Positions 17,612-26,868 of a stretch of 64,000 nucleotides of DNA are shown here, in pieces. The notes below the pieces were generated by a model. It saw nothing but the letters and a program-made list of their open reading frames with translations. It was not told the DNA's origin and did not search any database. The DNA is from Gracilibacillus salitolerans (lineage in GTDB: Bacteria > Bacillota > Bacilli > Bacillales > Amphibacillaceae), in contig NZ_CP045915.1 in the NCBI RefSeq assembly GCF_009650095.1, forward strand, positions 2,604,001 to 2,668,000, written 5' to 3'. How positions within the stretch are numbered: the stretch's first letter is position 1; every line of letters begins with the position of its first letter. A program made the translations under genes and the position numbers.

Positions 17612-18139
17612 TTATTGAAATGATGGGTTTAAAGTTAATCGATAATGTGATTTATCCTCTAATATAACATGTTCATACACCAGTCTATCTGTTGTATCAA
17701 AGTATTTAATCTCGAGAACCGGGAAACCATTATCTATTCCGACATTAGAACCTGAAAATTCACAAGATGTACATCGGTCACGCCATTCTGATAACAGAAC
17801 ATCTTCTGAATAAAAGGATTCTTTATTATACATGTCGTATTCCCATTCCTCCTCCACTTGATACATATATAGTAAAGAGGCTTGATTATCGTTCGTTTCA
17901 CCATCTAACACATAGTATAGCTGATCGCCATGAAAACGTTCAATGCTATGTATCACATCAAGTGAAGTATTTTCCATTGCTAAAGTTCTCACATCATCAA
18001 AGTGCTCTGTTTTACTATTCATAACTTCTTGATAAAGCGTAAAGAAATAGAACAAAGCGCTCAATACGACGATAGTGCTTAAAGAAACTATAATCCATAA
18101 TTTATTACGTCCGATAAATGGTAAAGATTGCTTTTTCAT
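17612..18139 (-). CDS. ypmB: YpmB-like membrane-anchored protein (DUF5590/PepSY-type)
   Basis: A 175-residue protein with one N-terminal membrane helix (about 14-35) and an extracytoplasmic domain rich in short beta strands, resembling B. subtilis YpmB (DUF5590); the function is unknown. GAGGATA lies just upstream of two adjacent ATGs (18142 and 18139), and the second has the better spacing. The start lies about 35 bases inside the end of ypmA, which suggests translational coupling. It is followed by aspB, as in B. subtilis. Confidence 0.8.
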   Translation of the reverse strand: MKKQSLPFIGRNKLWIIVSLSTIVVLSALFYFFTLYQEVMNSKTEHFDDVRTLAMENTSLDVIHSIERFHGDQLYYVLDGETNDNQASLLYMYQVEEEWEYDMYNKESFYSEDVLLSEWRDRCTSCEFSGSNVGIDNGFPVLEIKYFDTTDRLVYEHVILEDKSHYRLTLNPSFQ

Positions 18140-18305
18140 CATTATCCTCACTTAATGTTAATCCAAACATAAGATTATCTTCTTTCAATGTTCGATTTAA
18201 ACTATCTACAATTTTATACAAATCTTCTGTATACGTCAGCTGCACAGTGGACAGTGTAGTGATTTTTGAATGGCTTATTTGAGACACCTCCAACAGATAT
18301 AACAT
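18105..18305 (-). CDS. ypmA: YpmA-like small protein (DUF4264), possible ATA start at 18278
   Basis: A small conserved protein whose C-terminal part (DLYKIVDSLNRTLKEDNLMFGL, ending IFTIYRT) is the YpmA family signature. The open frame reaches an ATG at 18305, but that codon has no ribosome binding site. A perfect GGAGGTG (18291-18285) lies six bases ahead of an ATA codon at 18278, which is exactly where homologues (recalled, about 56 residues) begin. No ATG, GTG or TTG is available there. The true product is therefore probably about 57 residues. The function is unknown. The position between dinG and ypmB is conserved apart from the inserted MBL-fold gene. Confidence 0.75.
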   Translation of the reverse strand: MLYLLEVSQISHSKITTLSTVQLTYTEDLYKIVDSLNRTLKEDNLMFGLTLSEDNDEKAIFTIYRT

Positions 18306-18422
18306 AGAGAAAGTAAAGGTTTCTTTCCCTATGTTTAAAAAGACTCTCCTCTATTTATTTTGATAGACTTTGATCATTTTTTCAACTGAAAACATGGTAG
18401 ATTTTAAAATATATTTGGTTAT

Positions 18423-19235
18423 TTAAGAATGTTTCAAGCTGACTGAGCTATTTTCCGTAAGAATTTCGTAATCATCCTTATTTAAACGTACAAATACGGT
18501 GCCAGACTGTTTCAAAAAGTAAACATCAATCCAAGTGGCATTTAAGCGCTCAATTAATGATTCATTAATTTTATGGGTTTGGCTCGGGAAAATGATGCTC
18601 ATATAAGGATCAATATGTTCAAGAAAATTTTGCGACGGTGAGTGTCCACTACCGAAAGCAGCTACCTTTAATATATCTACATCCACAGTCTGTTGAATTA
18701 ATTTTTGTTCAATTGTCGTTTCTTTGTCATTTAAAAATAAAATGGATTCTTTACCATATCGCATTAAAAACGAAATATCTCCATCTTTGGTTTCATCTAA
18801 AGATCGGATATTTACATCTTCCCAGAGAACAAACTCTTCATTTAGCTTCCAAGTTTCAACGTCGACATCTTCTAAAAATTCAACATTCATGTTGGAAGGA
18901 ATGATTAATCTTTCGACTTGATAATGCTCCAAAAAATATAATAAGTTACCTGTATATTCTTCAGATTGGTTTGTGATCACAATCGTTTCTATTTTGTCAA
19001 CGTGCAATTTACTTAATTGCTGATATAACGTCTTTTGACTGCGTTTTGAAGCTGTATTAACTAATATGTGCTGACCTTGATGATTGGTTAATAAACTTGC
19101 TTCTCCGTGAGGTACATTAAAAAATATAATGTCTATTTCATCGGTATTTAATTCCGGTATATCAGCTATAGCAAATAATGGTGAGCTACTAATCATGATC
19201 GAAAATAATAAGCAACAGAACAGTCGTATTTTCAT
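18423..19235 (-). CDS. Secreted, degenerate ComEC-like metallo-beta-lactamase-fold protein
   Basis: A 270-residue protein with a clear signal peptide (residues 1-25, cleavage probably after FAIA). The mature part resembles the beta-lactamase domain of ComEC/Rec2 proteins: IIFFNVPHGEASLL stands where DVGQGDAILI is usual, and ETIVITNQSEEYTGNL where TH-x-D-DH-GG would be. The metal-binding histidines and aspartates are replaced, so it is probably not a hydrolase. AGAGGTAGG precedes the ATG, inside a possible hairpin (19240-19277). It lies between dinG and ypmA, where B. subtilis has no gene. The role is unknown. Confidence 0.65.
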   Translation of the reverse strand: MKIRLFCCLLFSIMISSSPLFAIADIPELNTDEIDIIFFNVPHGEASLLTNHQGQHILVNTASKRSQKTLYQQLSKLHVDKIETIVITNQSEEYTGNLLYFLEHYQVERLIIPSNMNVEFLEDVDVETWKLNEEFVLWEDVNIRSLDETKDGDISFLMRYGKESILFLNDKETTIEQKLIQQTVDVDILKVAAFGSGHSPSQNFLEHIDPYMSIIFPSQTHKINESLIERLNATWIDVYFLKQSGTVFVRLNKDDYEILTENSSVSLKHS

Positions 19236-19239
19236 TAGG

Positions 19240-19277
19240 AAACCTACCTCTTTTATTTTTGTTATATATGTAGGTTT
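19240..19277 (-). promoter_or_regulatory. Possible ribosome-binding-site hairpin of the MBL-fold gene
   Basis: On the leftward transcript, AAACCTAC (19277-19270) can pair perfectly with GTAGGTTT (19247-19240), which includes most of the Shine-Dalgarno sequence. The loop is 22 AT-rich bases. Eight pairs with a long loop is only moderately stable. Confidence 0.35.
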
Positions 19278-19296
19278 TCACAAATACGGAAGTTTA

Positions 19297-21939
19297 TCAT
19301 AGCCATTTACTTACACGATTTAGCAAGTTTTGCATGTTTTCATAATGAATAGGAATTTCTGGTATGGATTTAATAAATGTCTTACCATAACGTTTTGTCA
19401 TAATTCTTTCATCGAAAACAAATATCATGCCATGATCTGTGTCTTTCCGTATCAACCTGCCAAATCCTTGTTTGAATTGTAAAACCGCTTGTGGTAATGC
19501 TAATTCCATAAACGGATTCATTCCTTGTAATTTAAAATAATCTGCTTTTTTAATATAGACAGGATCTTGTGGTGACTGAAAGGGTAGCTTCACAATAATT
19601 AAACAGGACAAATCATTTCCTGGAATATCAATTCCTTGCCAATAAGCATTCGTTCCTAAAAGGATCGATTTGTCAAAAGCTTGAAATTGTTTAATTAAGC
19701 GATTCCTGCTACCAGTCGAGACACCTTGTCCAATAATTATATAATCCATTAACAAATCTGTTTCTTTTAAAATAAAGTAGCTTTTACGCAACATATCATA
19801 TGAAGTAAACAGTACTAACATTCTGCCTTTCGTTTTTTCCGCTATTGAAATGATCGCTTCGTTAATAGCAAAAATAAAATCGTCATTATTAGGATATTGA
19901 ATGGCAGGCAGATCATTAGGTATCATAAGTTGTACATTATTTTGATAATCAAAATGATGTTCTACCATATACTCTCTAGAATGCTTTGGATCAAGTCCTA
20001 ACCTTTCTTTTATATAATGGAAAGATTGATTCATGGTTAATGTAGCACTGATTAAGATAATCGATTGTTTTTTTCTAAATAAATATTCCTGTAAGGTATC
20101 CTTAACTGAAAATGGCTCATGGTGAATAAATACCGCATTCTCTGCACCTTGCTGATCAATCTCCAACCATGTAACTGCTTCCTGTTTTTCTTCTATCAAA
20201 AGTTGACGAAGCAGTTCTTGTATTCGGAAGATTTGATTCTTTTCATCTGCTGAATCATCTTGGAACAATTGAGCTAACTCTTTTATCACCATGATTGTTC
20301 GATATATGCTATCGACAAGTTCCTCTGGTTTGTCATGATTCCAGACAGTTTTCAAGCGCCCAACATCTGTTACAGCTTTCTGATTTTTATTATGCTCTTT
20401 CACATAATGATACAATTGTCGGAATAATATATCTGTTTCATATTTAACCGTATCTAAATGTTGCTGAAAGGTAATACTTTTGCCATAGCTCTTCTCTAAT
20501 TGTTGATAAAAGTGAGTTAATTCGAAATAGCTTAAAGAATCTCCAAGATAACTCGTTGCCATTTGTTCTAGTTGATGGGCTTCATCAATAATCAACCTTT
20601 GATACTCTGGAAGTATGGATTTTTCTGCTAACATGTCTATTGCTAAAAGTGAATGATTAGTAACAATTATCGAAGCATCAGTTGCTTTATTTAGCATTCT
20701 TTGATAAAAACAATAGTCCTTCCAAATTTCGCTGGCTGTTCCATTATTTACTACAATTTGATAAAAAATAGGGTGTTTTTCAACAGGAAACTGTATTTCA
20801 TCTAAATCCCCTGTCGTTGTCTCTGTTAGCCATACTATAATCATTGCTTTTAATAATGTATCTTGGTAAGACTGATAATTAGAATCGTGAAAAAATTGCT
20901 CGAAATTTTGCAGGCTTAAATAATGTGTTTTCCCTTTAATAATCGCCGTTCGAACGGGTAAATCAAGTTTTGCTAAATCTTGATCGATTAATTGTGACTG
21001 TAAGTTCGTATTTGTTGTACTGATCACTACTTTATTATGATGATTCAATGCTTCATAAACAGCTGGAATTAAATATCCAATAGTTTTCCCAAGACCTGTT
21101 TCTGCTTCGATTAGAGCATGTTCATTCATCCGAAAATGATCATAAATTTTTTCGCTTATGAAGACTTGTGCGTTTCGTTTTTCATACCGGGCATAAACTT
21201 GGGCCAGTCTGCCGTTATCACCATACATTTCATCTAGATATTTAGAAAAGTCTTGGGGAATTCTCGTTTCTACATCTCTTGTTTCTTTTTGTTTCTTCAA
21301 AGAGAAACCTCTAAACTCTTCTATATCTGTACGATTGGTCATATGGTCTAATGATTCACACAGCTTAGCAAAATCCGTTCGTAATGGTCTTGATATGGAT
21401 AATACTTGATTTATGACCTTCTCCGGTAGGTATTGTAATTTGTTTATCAGCATAATTAGCAAATCAGCGGTTACCAAGGCGTCAGATATTGCTCTATGTG
21501 GATTTTCATGACTGATCATTAAATATTCAGCTAATTCATTTAATTTGTAGCTGGGTGCTTTTGGCAAAAATATTCTTGCTAGTTCGACAGTATCGACCAC
21601 ATAAGGTTGGATTTTTGTTTCTCCTACACGTTCAAGTTCTTCATTTAAAAAAGTTAAATCGAAGGGGACGTTGTGTGCAACTAAAATAGCTTTATCCAAT
21701 AAATCTTTAAACTCGGGTACGACATTATCGAATACGGGTTGTGCTTCCACATCTTCATCTGTAATAGATGTTAATTGTGAAATAAAGGATGGAATAGGGC
21801 GTTCTGGATTGATTAATTGATTATATTGTTTTGTTATTTGGTTGTTTTCGATTACTACTAAGGCTATTTCAATAATTCGGTCACCTTTTGATGCTAACTG
21901 TCCAGTAGTTTCCACATCTATTACAACAAATTTTTGCAA
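19297..21939 (-). CDS. dinG: DinG-type protein: DnaQ-like exonuclease plus XPD-like helicase
   Basis: An 880-residue protein. The N-terminal DEDDh exonuclease domain (DVETTG 8-13, HNVPFDLTF near 92, HRAISDA near 153) is joined to a superfamily 2 helicase with Walker A ETGLGKT near 280, DEAH near 455 and ATLTMNQS, plus the C-terminal motif QGFGRLIR near 828. This architecture is the Firmicutes DinG, slightly shorter than the B. subtilis protein. The cysteines for an Fe-S cluster seen in E. coli DinG are not obvious. The start is a TTG at 21939 with GGGGATG upstream. It precedes the MBL-fold gene and follows R1 locus B. Confidence 0.92.
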   Translation of the reverse strand: MQKFVVIDVETTGQLASKGDRIIEIALVVIENNQITKQYNQLINPERPIPSFISQLTSITDEDVEAQPVFDNVVPEFKDLLDKAILVAHNVPFDLTFLNEELERVGETKIQPYVVDTVELARIFLPKAPSYKLNELAEYLMISHENPHRAISDALVTADLLIMLINKLQYLPEKVINQVLSISRPLRTDFAKLCESLDHMTNRTDIEEFRGFSLKKQKETRDVETRIPQDFSKYLDEMYGDNGRLAQVYARYEKRNAQVFISEKIYDHFRMNEHALIEAETGLGKTIGYLIPAVYEALNHHNKVVISTTNTNLQSQLIDQDLAKLDLPVRTAIIKGKTHYLSLQNFEQFFHDSNYQSYQDTLLKAMIIVWLTETTTGDLDEIQFPVEKHPIFYQIVVNNGTASEIWKDYCFYQRMLNKATDASIIVTNHSLLAIDMLAEKSILPEYQRLIIDEAHQLEQMATSYLGDSLSYFELTHFYQQLEKSYGKSITFQQHLDTVKYETDILFRQLYHYVKEHNKNQKAVTDVGRLKTVWNHDKPEELVDSIYRTIMVIKELAQLFQDDSADEKNQIFRIQELLRQLLIEEKQEAVTWLEIDQQGAENAVFIHHEPFSVKDTLQEYLFRKKQSIILISATLTMNQSFHYIKERLGLDPKHSREYMVEHHFDYQNNVQLMIPNDLPAIQYPNNDDFIFAINEAIISIAEKTKGRMLVLFTSYDMLRKSYFILKETDLLMDYIIIGQGVSTGSRNRLIKQFQAFDKSILLGTNAYWQGIDIPGNDLSCLIIVKLPFQSPQDPVYIKKADYFKLQGMNPFMELALPQAVLQFKQGFGRLIRKDTDHGMIFVFDERIMTKRYGKTFIKSIPEIPIHYENMQNLLNRVSKWL

Positions 21940-22049
21940 AGGATCATCCCCGATACTTGATATTACATTTCAATTTATAGTTCGCAACTTCTGACGCATA
22001 AATATATACAATCAAACAAATACGCTCAGTCATCGTTCACAATAGATAA

Positions 22050-22527
22050 CTACTGTGAACCAATGAAGTTTTTTCTTGATGTAGCTTTCTTCCATTCCGT
22101 TTATAGTTGAGTGCTAACTCGACGCTGCGGAAAAAATACTCGCTTTCCGTGGGGAACGCTTCAGCCTCCTCGGAAGCCAAGACCGCTTCCTGCGGGGTCT
22201 TCAGACTGTTCCTTTCCCACAGGAGTCTCGCATTTTTCCCGCAGCTTAGATTTGTGTTCTAATTAAATGACAGGAAATCCAAGGAATATAGTTCCCTAAG
22301 TTCTATTCAACGATAATCAGAACACTAAAATTAGCGTAGGCAGAATGCGGAGACTCCTGTGGGACAGTGAGAGCTGAAGATCCACTTTGCAAAGCGATTT
22401 TCTTTGCAAAGTTAGCTGAAGCCGAGCCCACGGAAAGCGCAGTATTCTGCCGAAGCGGTGACATAACACCCTCTACAGAAAGAATGGAAGAAAGCAAATC
22501 TAAAACGTATAACTTCGCAGTTTATGG
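22050..22527. repeat. R1 composite palindromic repeat, locus B
   Basis: Arms 22124-22245 (subtype II, GCTGCGGAAAAAATACTCGC end) and 22333-22456 (subtype I-like ends, inverted), about 87 bases apart. The right boundary is 22481-22527 (GAATGGAAGAAAGCAAATC ... TTCGCAGTTTATG); the left boundary keeps CTTTCTTCCATTC at about 22085. The order of subtypes is the reverse of loci A and C. The inner arm carries two ACTTTGCAAAG-type boxes as in locus A. It lies between the panD terminator and the dinG start. Confidence 0.85.
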
Positions 22528-22558
22528 ATACTGTTCATCATTAGTTGCAGTTTTTAAA

Positions 22559-22594
22559 AAACAAACTCTTATCTTGGTGGATAAGAGTTTGTTT
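22559..22594 (-). terminator. Terminator of panB-panC-panD
   Basis: A perfect 15-bp stem (22559-22573 with 22580-22594), 6-base loop, followed leftward by a T-run. It lies three bases past the panD stop. Confidence 0.92.
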
Positions 22595-22597
22595 TCA

Positions 22598-22981
22598 TTA
22601 AAGGCTTGATAATGGTGGTTCTTGTTCTAATATTTCTTTAATATTGTTGTGCTCATCCATTACAGCCACTTTTGGTTTAAATTCTACAAGCTCTTCGTCT
22701 GATATGATGCCGTAAGAAACGACTATAATAATATCATCAGGCTGAACAAGGCGAGCAGCTGCACCATTTAAACAAAATACCTTACTGCCTCTTTCACCAG
22801 CAATCACATACGTTTCTAAGCGTGCTCCATTATTGTTGTTTACAATTTGTACTTTTTCATGCGGTAAAATACCTACTTTATCTAAAATATCTTCATCAAT
22901 GGTAATACTGCCTACATAATTTAAATTTGCTTCTGTTACACGTGCGCGATGAATTTTCGATTTCATCATGGTACGTAACAT
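22598..22981 (-). CDS. panD: Aspartate 1-decarboxylase
   Basis: A 127-residue pyruvoyl enzyme making beta-alanine for pantothenate. The self-cleavage site is G24-S25 in NYVGSITID, which gives the pyruvoyl group. Conserved residues around K9 and the NGAAARL segment are present. AGGGGGA precedes the ATG at 22981. It is the last gene of panB-panC-panD with an 11-base gap from panC. Full length for the family. Confidence 0.97.
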   Translation of the reverse strand: MLRTMMKSKIHRARVTEANLNYVGSITIDEDILDKVGILPHEKVQIVNNNNGARLETYVIAGERGSKVFCLNGAAARLVQPDDIIIVVSYGIISDEELVEFKPKVAVMDEHNNIKEILEQEPPLSSL

Positions 22982-22992
22982 AATTGTTCCCC

Positions 22993-23865
22993 CTAAACAA
23001 TAGCTTTAGGTACAGTTCCGTTCTCACTAATAATAATATTATCAATTAGCCTTGCTTTCCTAAACTGAACAGCTACTGCAATGATGATTTGTTGATCAAT
23101 AGTTTCCATAAGCTTTAATGACGGAAATGATAACAGATCAACATAATCAATTTGACCATTAGTATATGTCTCTATATATTTTTTTACTTTCTCTATAATC
23201 ATAACAGGATTTTTTTCACCGTCAATAATTAATTGCTGACCTCTACGTAATGCTTTATGTAAGTGAACGGCTTCTACTCTTTCCTGATCTGATAGATATA
23301 CATTTCGACTACTCTTTGCTAAACCATCTGTCTCTCTTACTGTTGGCACAGCAATAAGCTTAGTAGAAAAATTCAAATCATCAATAAGACCTTTTACAAC
23401 AGCAACTTGTTGTGCATCTTTAAGACCAAAGTAAGCAAAATCTGCTTTTGTTATATGAAAAAGTTTTGTTAATACGGTAACAACACCATCGAAATGTCCT
23501 GGTCTACTTTTACCACATAAAACATCTGTACGTTTGTTTACATGAAGTTTAACAGTGGATTCCTGAGGATACATTTCATCGACAGTTGGGATAAATAAAA
23601 TATCAACCCCGTGTTGTTCAGAGACCTTTTGATCACGTTCTTCATCTCTGGGATAACGCTCAAAATCTTCACCAGGTCCAAATTGAAGGGGATTTACAAA
23701 AATACTTGCAATTAATACATCTGCATCCTTTTTGCCCTCATCCATCAGGGTTGTATGACCTTCATGTAAATAGCCCATTGTAGGTATAAAACCTATCGTC
23801 TTATTGTCATTTTTTAATGTGTCCGTAATGGATACCAGTTCGTTAACCGTACGCACTATTTTCAC
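22993..23865 (-). CDS. panC: Pantothenate synthetase (pantoate--beta-alanine ligase)
   Basis: A 290-residue ATP-dependent ligase joining pantoate and beta-alanine. The nucleotide-binding HxGH motif is H34-E-G-H37 in [29 protein letters not shown] and the [10 protein letters not shown] and FGLKDAQQ segments are typical. The start is GTG at 23865 with GGAGGAAT upstream. It is separated from panB by two bases, so the two are coupled. Confidence 0.97.
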   Translation of the reverse strand: MKIVRTVNELVSITDTLKNDNKTIGFIPTMGYLHEGHTTLMDEGKKDADVLIASIFVNPLQFGPGEDFERYPRDEERDQKVSEQHGVDILFIPTVDEMYPQESTVKLHVNKRTDVLCGKSRPGHFDGVVTVLTKLFHITKADFAYFGLKDAQQVAVVKGLIDDLNFSTKLIAVPTVRETDGLAKSSRNVYLSDQERVEAVHLHKALRRGQQLIIDGEKNPVMIIEKVKKYIETYTNGQIDYVDLLSFPSLKLMETIDQQIIIAVAVQFRKARLIDNIIISENGTVPKAIV

Positions 23866-23867
23866 TT

Positions 23868-24704
23868 CTATTCCTCCAAATTCAGATCATTAGCTAGTTG
23901 TTCATCCATATCAAACGTATGCTTATCATCTGGAAATTCCCCACTTTTTACATCCTGGTGATATTGTGTAATAGCATCCTTTATATCTGATCCTGCCTCA
24001 TGATATACTTTTACGAATGATGGTTTGAAATCTACTCCGTATTGTAGAATATCATGATAGACAAGTACTTGACCATCACAATCTTTTCCGGCACCAATAC
24101 CAATCGTTGGAATCGATACATGTTTACTTATATGTTTGGTTAATCGATCTGGTACACATTCTAATACCACACTGAATGCTCCACTACTTTCTAACTTCTC
24201 TGCATCTATAATTAATTGTTTAGCTGTTTCCTTATCTTTTCCTTGGATTCGATAACCGCCTAACACGTTTACCGATTGTGGTGTCAAACCAATATGACCA
24301 ACCACTGGAACACCTGCTTCTGTCAATTTTCGGATAAGTGTTAATGTATCTTCAGAAGCTCCTTCGACTTTAAGCGCTTGGGCATTTGTCTGTTGCATGA
24401 TTTTTTGTGCATTTTCCATTGCTTTTTCCAATGACAGATGATAAGACATAAAAGGCATATCAACGACTATAAAAGTATTGGGCGCACCTCGTGTAACAGC
24501 TTTTCCATGATGAATCATATCTTCTATGGTGACTTCGATCGTTGAATTATATCCTAAAACTACCATCCCCAGCGAATCACCAACTAAAATCATATCAACT
24601 TCAGCTGCTTCTGCTAATTTAGCAGCTGGGTAATCATATGCTGTAACCATTGAGATTTTTTCACCGTTCTTTTTCATTTTTTGAAATTGAATCGTATTTT
24701 TCAC
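23868..24704 (-). CDS. panB: 3-methyl-2-oxobutanoate hydroxymethyltransferase
   Basis: A 278-residue enzyme of the first pantothenate step, adding a hydroxymethyl group from methylene-tetrahydrofolate to ketoisovalerate. [47 protein letters not shown] and the [15 protein letters not shown] stretch are family signatures. The start is GTG at 24704, about nine bases after GGGG. It follows birA by 12 bases, as in B. subtilis. Confidence 0.97.
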   Translation of the reverse strand: MKNTIQFQKMKKNGEKISMVTAYDYPAAKLAEAAEVDMILVGDSLGMVVLGYNSTIEVTIEDMIHHGKAVTRGAPNTFIVVDMPFMSYHLSLEKAMENAQKIMQQTNAQALKVEGASEDTLTLIRKLTEAGVPVVGHIGLTPQSVNVLGGYRIQGKDKETAKQLIIDAEKLESSGAFSVVLECVPDRLTKHISKHVSIPTIGIGAGKDCDGQVLVYHDILQYGVDFKPSFVKVYHEAGSDIKDAITQYHQDVKSGEFPDDKHTFDMDEQLANDLNLEE

Positions 24705-24716
24705 CTTTATAACCCC

Positions 24717-25694
24717 TTACCATATAATTTCTGCACTATAAATAACTTTTTCCTCATTCTTGTCATTTAAAACGATCAATGCACCATCATTCGTTATCCC
24801 CTTGACTGTGGCAACATAGTCTTCTTGGCTTGTTTTAACATGAATTTTTTCATTCAATCTATAAGCATGCGCCAACCATTTTTCTTTGATTGGTTCAAAG
24901 CCCGTATCCAGATAAGTTTGATAAGCTATTTCAAAATCTCGTAGAACATTCTGAATGATTGCTTGTCTGTTCCATTCCTGTCCAGATTCCATCCGGAGAG
25001 AAGTAGACTTTCCTTCTAGACTTTCCGGAAAATCTTTAGAAAGTTGATTTACATTAATACCAAAACCGATGATTAAGTATTGAATAGCTTCCAATTCTGC
25101 CTGCATTTCTGTTAAGATTCCAGATATTTTTTTACCATCAATAAATAAATCATTTGGCCATTTTATTTGAATCTTTTGTCCGGTGACACGCTCCAGTGTG
25201 TCTACGAGGGTGACAGCCACAAATAACGTCATTTGTGATGCCTGGTGTGGTGGAATATTAGGTCTGAGGATGAGACTCATCCATATTCCGCCATCATGAT
25301 CAGAAACCCAACGACGGTCCATTCGTCCCCGTCCAGATAGTTGCTTGTTGGTAGTAACTACAATGCCATGTTCTGCACCTTTTCTAGCTAATGTATGTGC
25401 TAAATCCTGCGTAGATGCTACCTCTTGTTTAAACTCAATACGCTTACCTAGCCATTTTGTAGCTAATCCCCATTTAATCGTGCTTTCATTGAGTTTCTCG
25501 GGTTTAGCTATTAGGCGATATCCTTTTTTAGGAACAGATTCAAACTGATAACCATCTTTTTTTAATTCATTGATATGTTTCCATATTGCAGTACGAGAAA
25601 CTTCTAATTTCTCGGACAAAGCTTGTCCAGATATATATCGATCATCCTGTTCTGCCAGTAAGGAAATTAATTCGTGGCGTTTATTAGTTGTCAT
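24717..25694 (-). CDS. birA: Bifunctional biotin--protein ligase / biotin operon repressor
   Basis: A 325-residue protein. The N-terminal winged helix (about 8-65, SGQALSEKLEVSRTAIWKHINELKKDGY) binds DNA. The ligase core has SGRGRMDRRW near 119-128 and KWPNDLFIDGKKISGILTE near 178-196. The C-terminal SH3-like domain begins near 275. It attaches biotin to carboxylases and represses biotin genes. Its start overlaps the cca end by 11 bases. Ribosome binding is weak, consistent with coupling. Confidence 0.95.
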   Translation of the reverse strand: MTTNKRHELISLLAEQDDRYISGQALSEKLEVSRTAIWKHINELKKDGYQFESVPKKGYRLIAKPEKLNESTIKWGLATKWLGKRIEFKQEVASTQDLAHTLARKGAEHGIVVTTNKQLSGRGRMDRRWVSDHDGGIWMSLILRPNIPPHQASQMTLFVAVTLVDTLERVTGQKIQIKWPNDLFIDGKKISGILTEMQAELEAIQYLIIGFGINVNQLSKDFPESLEGKSTSLRMESGQEWNRQAIIQNVLRDFEIAYQTYLDTGFEPIKEKWLAHAYRLNEKIHVKTSQEDYVATVKGITNDGALIVLNDKNEEKVIYSAEIIW

Positions 25695-26868
25695 ATTGTA
25701 ACCACTCTCTTATATCATTTTTATCATTTTTTATTATTTCTGAAACCACTGCTTTCTCTGTTTCGAGAAGCATGTTTTGAATCCAGGATCCTGTCTGTCG
25801 ATCTGGGAAAAAGGAAATAATATCTTTTCCATTAATTGCTAATTCTCTTCTTTTTTTTATAATCAAGCTTTTTTTAATCGCTACGATATCTTCCTTGTTT
25901 ATTGGATCATTTTGAAATAATAAACACAATGTTGAAAAATCCTCTATTAAATCTTCCGGTAAACGATATAGTACCCACTTTAATGGTTCTTTTGTATAGT
26001 CTTGAATCAGTTGAACTAACAGCTTACTATCTTTTTTTATTTGATTGGATAGTTTCCATTTGTTTGTCCAAGAGGATATAGCTATATCAGATACTTTTAG
26101 GTGCATATAAGTAATAAAAGCTGCGAAACTTGGCAACGAACTTGTCAGACTTTTCAGCGCTTGTTGTATATATATATGTTCAGAGATGACTGGTAAATGG
26201 TTAGCTAAATTCACACGAAATAAGTTTTGTTTTGCTTCATTGAAATATGGACCTTTTAACGTTTTTTCCCACTCAATCGCGATTCTTTCCACCGCAATTT
26301 TTTCGAGCCATTTCCTGTTATCGTGAATAGCATGTAAAGCTTCGTTGTCCAATTTGAATCCTAATTGACTCTGAAAACGGATAGCTCGCATCATTCTTAA
26401 TGGATCTTCTAAAAAACGCTCCTGTGCGTTCCCCACTGTACGAATTATTTTATTCTTGATATCTAGTTTGCCCTGGTATGGATCAATCAGTTGTAAGGAT
26501 TGATCCATTGCAATTGCGTTCATGGTAAAATCTCTTCTTGCAAGATCTTCCGCTAAATCCGTAACAAAGTTCACTGCATCTGGTCTTCTAAAGTCACTAT
26601 AACCTGTTTCGGTTCGAAATGTCGTCACTTCAAAGGATGTACCATGATAGCGCACTAAGACTGTACCATGGTCAATTCCAGTCGGTATCACTTTTTTAAA
26701 TATTTCCTGTATTTGCTCAGGATAAGCTGAGGTTGCGATATCTATATCATAGACATCTCGTCTAAGGATGGAATCTCTAACAGCGCCACCAACAATATAA
26801 GCCTGGAAGCCATGATCTCGAATAGCATTCACAACTTGTTGAGCTATCTTAAATTGATCAGACATCAT
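25684..26868 (-). CDS. cca: CCA-adding tRNA nucleotidyltransferase (class II)
   Basis: A 394-residue enzyme that adds or repairs the 3' CCA of tRNA. The N-terminal catalytic region has [10 protein letters not shown] and the paired acidic motif DIDIATS, followed by [12 protein letters not shown] and [19 protein letters not shown] for nucleotide selection. Two adjacent ATGs (26868 and 26865) lie after TAGGTGA; the first is taken. It overlaps the end of bshA by 11 bases. The order bshA-cca-birA is conserved. Confidence 0.95.
   Translation of the reverse strand: MMSDQFKIAQQVVNAIRDHGFQAYIVGGAVRDSILRRDVYDIDIATSAYPEQIQEIFKKVIPTGIDHGTVLVRYHGTSFEVTTFRTETGYSDFRRPDAVNFVTDLAEDLARRDFTMNAIAMDQSLQLIDPYQGKLDIKNKIIRTVGNAQERFLEDPLRMMRAIRFQSQLGFKLDNEALHAIHDNRKWLEKIAVERIAIEWEKTLKGPYFNEAKQNLFRVNLANHLPVISEHIYIQQALKSLTSSLPSFAAFITYMHLKVSDIAISSWTNKWKLSNQIKKDSKLLVQLIQDYTKEPLKWVLYRLPEDLIEDFSTLCLLFQNDPINKEDIVAIKKSLIIKKRRELAINGKDIISFFPDRQTGSWIQNMLLETEKAVVSEIIKNDKNDIREWLQYDN

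Noticed and set aside
18301..18332. Hairpin AACATAG ... CTATGTT as terminator of the MBL-fold gene
   Set aside because: It has a short stem with mismatches and no T-run on the leftward side, so it is not a convincing terminator, though it may affect ypmA initiation.
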